Shown here: positions 7,077 through 9,603 of the stretch, piece after piece
How positions within the stretch are numbered: position 1 is the first letter of the stretch
How the letters are laid out: each line of letters starts with the position of its first letter
Assembly: GCA_019247755.1 (NCBI GenBank)
Contig: JAFBAM010000063.1
Span: 1-9,603, forward strand
Source of the DNA: Sphingomonas sp.
Lineage (GTDB): Bacteria > Pseudomonadota > Alphaproteobacteria > Sphingomonadales > Sphingomonadaceae
DNA length: 9,603 bases
Direction of reading: 5' to 3'
Notes under the pieces: generated by a model
What the model was told of the DNA's origin: nothing
What the model saw: the letters and a program-made list of their open reading frames with translations, nothing else
Database searches by the model: none
Made by a program: the position numbers and the translations under genes

Positions 7077-7378
7077 GATCCCGTTCCATAACGATGGGCC
7101 CAGACGAGCAGAAGCATCGTGACGGCCCAGACCGTGATCGTCGTGACGATGCCGGACGGAGTCCGCTCGACCGTCGAGCAGTCCGGTTGCGCGAGTTGCC
7201 ACGCGCCTAGCGCGATCCTGCTGAGCCCGACAGCGAGAATGGCCGGATACAAAGCACCGATGCGAAGGAATATCTGGATGCAGATGCTGGCGACGAGTGC
7301 AAGCGAGCCGAGATGGTAGACCGCCGCGAACAGCCACTGCCAGGATGTCAGAGCGGAATGTTGTCGTGCTTCTTCCAC
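7073..7378 (-). CDS. Small integral membrane protein, unknown function
   Basis: The frame encodes up to 101 residues with about three hydrophobic segments: roughly 14-35 (WLFAAVYHLGSLALVASICI), 38-60 and 78-95 (IVTTITVWAVTMLLLVWA). I do not recognise a family. The start is uncertain. GTG at 7378 lies inside the pccB reading frame, giving a 31-base overlap and no clear Shine-Dalgarno. A CTG at 7351 would overlap the pccB stop as CTGA, mirroring the four-base overlaps elsewhere in this operon, but CTG starts are rare. The downstream end overlaps osmC as ATGA, which strongly supports a real, coupled gene. A single Cys (67) lies in the loop after the second segment. Confidence 0.72.
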   Translation of the reverse strand: MEEARQHSALTSWQWLFAAVYHLGSLALVASICIQIFLRIGALYPAILAVGLSRIALGAWQLAQPDCSTVERTPSGIVTTITVWAVTMLLLVWAHRYGTGS

Positions 7379-8880
7379 GGATTCTCGAGCTGCTTGTTCC
7401 TGAGCTTCCTTAGGCCCATCGCCACGCGCCGGCGCGTCGAGTGCGGCATGATCACCTCGTCGATGAAGCCCTTGCTCGCGGCCACGAAGGGGTTCGCGAA
7501 TCGCTCCTCATATTCGGCGGTGCGTTTGGCGATTTCCTCCGGCTTGTCGGCGTCCTTGCGGAAGATGATCTCGACCGCGCCCTTGGCGCCCATTACCGCG
7601 ATCTCGGCCGTCGGCCAGGCATAGTTCAAGTCGCCGCGTAAATGCTTCGAGGCCATGACGTCATAGGCCCCGCCATAGGCCTTGCGCGTGATCACCGTGA
7701 TCTTCGGCACTGTCGCCTCGGCGTAGGCGAAGAGCAGCTTCGCGCCATGCTTGATGATGCCGTGATGCTCCTGCCCGACGCCTGGGAGGAAGCCCGGTAC
7801 GTCGACGAAGGTCAGGATCGGAATGTCGAACGCGTCGCAGAAGCGCACGAAGCGCGCGGCCTTCTTCGATGAATTGATGTCGAGCACGCCGGCCAGGATC
7901 ATCGGCTGGTTGGCGACCACCCCGACCGTCCGGCCCTCGATCCGGCAGAAGCCGACGATGATGTTTGCCGCATGCGCCGGCTGAAGCTCGAAGAAATCGC
8001 CTTCGTCGGCGACCTTTCGGATCAGCTCGTGCATGTCATAGGGCGTCGTCGCGCTCGGCGGAATCAACGTGTCGAGGCTGTCCTCGATGCGATCGACCGG
8101 ATCCTGACACGGCCGCGACGGGTCGTCGTGACGGTTAGAGAGCGGCAGGAAGTCGAAAAGCTCGCGCGTCGCGAGCAGCGCGTCGATGTCATTCTCGAAC
8201 GCGACGTCGGCGACGCCCGACCTGGTCGTGTGCGTGATCGCGCCGCCCAGTTCCTCCTGCGTGACGACCTCGTTGGTGACGGTCTTTACAACGTCGGGGC
8301 CGGTCACGAACATGTAGGACGAGTCCTTCACCATGAAGATGAAGTCCGTCATCGCCGGCGAATAGACCGCGCCGCCCGCGCACGGCCCCATGATCAGGCT
8401 GATCTGCGGGATGACTCCGCTCGCGAGCACGTTGCGCTGGAAGACCTCAGCATAGCCGCCGAGGCTAGCGACGCCTTCCTGGATGCGCGCGCCGCCGCTG
8501 TCGTTGAGGCCGATTACGGGCGCTCCGACCTTCATCGCCATGTCCATGATCTTGCAGATCTTCTGCGCGTGGCGCTCGCTGAGCGAGCCGCCGAACACCG
8601 TGAAGTCCTGCGCGAACACATAGAGCAACCGGCCGTTGATCGTGCCGGAGCCGGTGACCACGCCGTCCCCCGGGACCTTCCACTCGTCCATGCCGAAGTC
8701 GGTCGCATTGTGCTCGACGAACATGTCATATTCTTCGAAGCTGCCGGGATCGAGCAGGACCGAGAGGCGCTCGCGCGCGGTCAGCCGACCCTTGGCATGC
8801 TGCGCCGTGATGCGCTTTTCGCCGCCGCCCAGGCGGGCCAGCTCGCGGCGCTTTTCGAGCTCTTCGATCGTCGTTGCCAA
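7348..8880 (-). CDS. pccB: Propionyl-CoA carboxylase beta chain (acyl-CoA carboxyltransferase)
   Basis: The 510-residue protein is the length expected for PccB. It transfers the carboxyl group from biotin, carried by the alpha chain, to propionyl-CoA to form (S)-methylmalonyl-CoA. Two crotonase-like carboxyltransferase halves are visible: NDSGGARIQEGV (126-137) and GPCAGGAVYSPA (165-176) in the N-half, and FVDVPGFLPGVGQE (358-371) with YGGAYDVMASKHLRGD (402-417) in the C-half. Asp407 in AYDVM corresponds to the residue reported as a propionyl-CoA specificity determinant in Streptomyces PccB. The start is a TTG at 8880-8878, giving MATTIEELEKRRELARLGGG, which matches family N-termini; GGGAG lies eight bases upstream. 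The frame opens earlier, at 8961, but that extension lacks family resemblance. It is first in a five-gene operon; the biotin-carrying alpha chain is not in the window. Confidence 0.95.
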   Translation of the reverse strand: MATTIEELEKRRELARLGGGEKRITAQHAKGRLTARERLSVLLDPGSFEEYDMFVEHNATDFGMDEWKVPGDGVVTGSGTINGRLLYVFAQDFTVFGGSLSERHAQKICKIMDMAMKVGAPVIGLNDSGGARIQEGVASLGGYAEVFQRNVLASGVIPQISLIMGPCAGGAVYSPAMTDFIFMVKDSSYMFVTGPDVVKTVTNEVVTQEELGGAITHTTRSGVADVAFENDIDALLATRELFDFLPLSNRHDDPSRPCQDPVDRIEDSLDTLIPPSATTPYDMHELIRKVADEGDFFELQPAHAANIIVGFCRIEGRTVGVVANQPMILAGVLDINSSKKAARFVRFCDAFDIPILTFVDVPGFLPGVGQEHHGIIKHGAKLLFAYAEATVPKITVITRKAYGGAYDVMASKHLRGDLNYAWPTAEIAVMGAKGAVEIIFRKDADKPEEIAKRTAEYEERFANPFVAASKGFIDEVIMPHSTRRRVAMGLRKLRNKQLENPWKKHDNIPL

Positions 8881-9015
8881 CGGCTTGTCTCCCTGCGCAC
8901 GGCTACTTCCACGGCGGTCGGCGAGCGTCAACCGCGCGGCGCGGCACACGCCAAACCTCATGGGTATGATCCCTTAGCGGAATGAACCGAGCGCGGACTC
9001 ACAACGCTTCGGCGA

Positions 9016-9032
9016 TTGCTGCAGCGCAGCAA
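9016..9032. promoter_or_regulatory. Inverted repeat in the divergent pccB/glycosyltransferase region
   Basis: Perfect 7-base arms, TTGCTGC and GCAGCAA, are separated by AGC. A direct repeat CAACGCTT occurs at 9002-9009 and again at 9030-9037, overlapping the right arm. The site lies about 135 bases before the pccB TTG start and about 100 bases before the divergent ATG, a position suited to an operator. The binding protein is unknown. Confidence 0.35.
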
Positions 9033-9061
9033 CGCTTGATTCGCCTTAACTTCGATCAACG

Positions 9062-9086
9062 TTGCGGAACCGCAATGCCGTTCCGC
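9062..9086. promoter_or_regulatory. Overlapping inverted repeats upstream of the glycosyltransferase gene
   Basis: TTGCGG-AA-CCGCAA (9062-9075) is a compact palindrome beginning and ending like the repeat at 9016-9032. A second possible hairpin, GCGGAAC (9064-9070) with GTTCCGC (9080-9086), shares its left arm, so the two RNA structures would exclude each other. An 8-base palindrome CAACGTTG overlaps at 9057-9064. An operator is the simpler reading; an RNA switch is speculative. Confidence 0.35.
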
Positions 9087-9130
9087 CCGTTCATCTAGGG
9101 ATTACCAAAAGCACGGAGGAATAACGGAAA

Positions 9131-9603
9131 ATGCTGACGCGCGTCGGGGTGCCTGTAGAGTCTGAAGCCGAGCCCTCGGCGTCCGAACCAGAGGCCGCAA
9201 CCTTGCTTTGCTTTTCGCACCTGCGGTGGAACTTTGTGTTCCAGCGGCCGCAGCATCTAATCAGTCGCTTTGCCCGCGAGATGAATGTCATCTTCTGGGA
9301 GGAGCCGGTCGACATTGGCCCGAAGGAAACTGCGTACCTCCAGGTTCGCGAGGCGCAGGATGCGCCGGGCGTCCGCGTGGTCGTCCCCCACCTTCCGCAG
9401 GGAATGCCGGAAGACGCGCGCGAAGCCGCACTAAAGCGCCTTCTCGACGCGCATGTCGCCTCGATCCGCGGGCCGCTGATCGCCTGGTACTATACGCCGA
9501 TGATGCTGCCCTTCTCGCGGCATCTCGACGCCGACGTCACGGTGTTCGACGCGATGGACGAGCTTTCGAAGTTCAAGTTCGCGCCGGCCAAGCTGCTCGA
9601 CCT
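9131..9603 (+). CDS. Glycosyltransferase-like protein (partial, N-terminal 157 residues)
   Basis: The frame stays open from the ATG at 9131 to the window edge. GGAGGA at 9115-9120 precedes it by 10 bases. After an acidic, probably disordered N-terminus (residues 1-22), the sequence has LLCFSHLRWNFVFQRPQHL (25-43), NVIFWEEPV, WYYTPMMLPFSRHL and VTVFDAMDELSKF. These are hallmarks of a group of bacterial proteins annotated as GT-B-fold (GT4-like) glycosyltransferases, often encoded in polysaccharide loci. There is no signal peptide, so action at the cytoplasmic side is expected. The catalytic C-terminal half lies outside the window, so donor and acceptor sugars cannot be inferred. It is divergent from pccB and may share its regulatory region. 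Confidence 0.8.
   Translation, partial: MLTRVGVPVESEAEPSASEPEAATLLCFSHLRWNFVFQRPQHLISRFAREMNVIFWEEPVDIGPKETAYLQVREAQDAPGVRVVVPHLPQGMPEDAREAALKRLLDAHVASIRGPLIAWYYTPMMLPFSRHLDADVTVFDAMDELSKFKFAPAKLLD

Noticed and set aside
7972..8985. Plus-strand open frame of 337 codons opposite pccB
   Set aside because: It is rich in Arg, Asp and Val in a shadow-like composition, lies wholly opposite a well-supported PccB and has no family motifs.
9046..9060. TTAA-N7-CAAC in the divergent region as a third CtrA-like box
   Set aside because: The second half differs at several positions and lacks the dyad seen in the other two elements.

Overview
The window is GC-rich (high GC in third codon positions) and almost fully coding. 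The best taxonomic clue is a tandem pair of secreted proteins ending in PEPAAWA/PEPATWA, a hydrophobic stretch and five arginines. This is the PEPxxWA-CTERM sorting signal typical of sphingomonads. With a cyclic-nucleotide-binding/thioredoxin-reductase-like fusion, an S9 peptidase and a PccB/epimerase cluster, it suggests an alphaproteobacterium of the Sphingomonadales. I infer this from protein signatures only.

Layout, left to right. Plus strand: the last 21 codons of an unidentified gene (1-66); a three-part FAD oxidoreductase (119-1801); an exported S9-family peptidase (1872-3959); then two paralogous PEPxxWA-CTERM proteins (4149-4727 and 4899-5450), each followed by a strong intrinsic terminator. 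Each PEPxxWA gene has a TTAAC/CTAAC-N5-GTTAAC element 36-40 bases before its start codon. The elements read equally well as a dyad operator or as a CtrA-type TTAA-N7-TTAAC box.

Minus strand, read right to left from 8880 to 5517: a tightly packed five-gene operon. It encodes a propionyl-CoA carboxylase beta chain, a 101-residue membrane protein, an OsmC-family protein, an exported 223-residue protein of unknown function and methylmalonyl-CoA epimerase. Genes overlap or lie within 10 bases of each other, with ATGA and TTGA stop/start overlaps, so translational coupling is likely. The first and last products act in propionyl-CoA to (R)-methylmalonyl-CoA conversion. The carboxylase alpha chain and the mutase are not in the window, and the operon ends at the convergent terminator behind the second PEPxxWA gene.

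Plus strand, right edge: a divergent gene begins at 9131 and runs off the window. It encodes a glycosyltransferase-like protein. The 250-base divergent region between it and pccB holds several inverted repeats of the form TTGC...GCAA that could be operators.

I see no rRNA, tRNA, CRISPR array or insertion sequence, and no clearly new multi-gene system. The items most worth following up are the paired regulatory elements, the unknown proteins embedded in the propionyl-CoA operon, and the oxidoreductase that has lost both its redox cysteines and, apparently, its cyclic-nucleotide phosphate-binding arginine.
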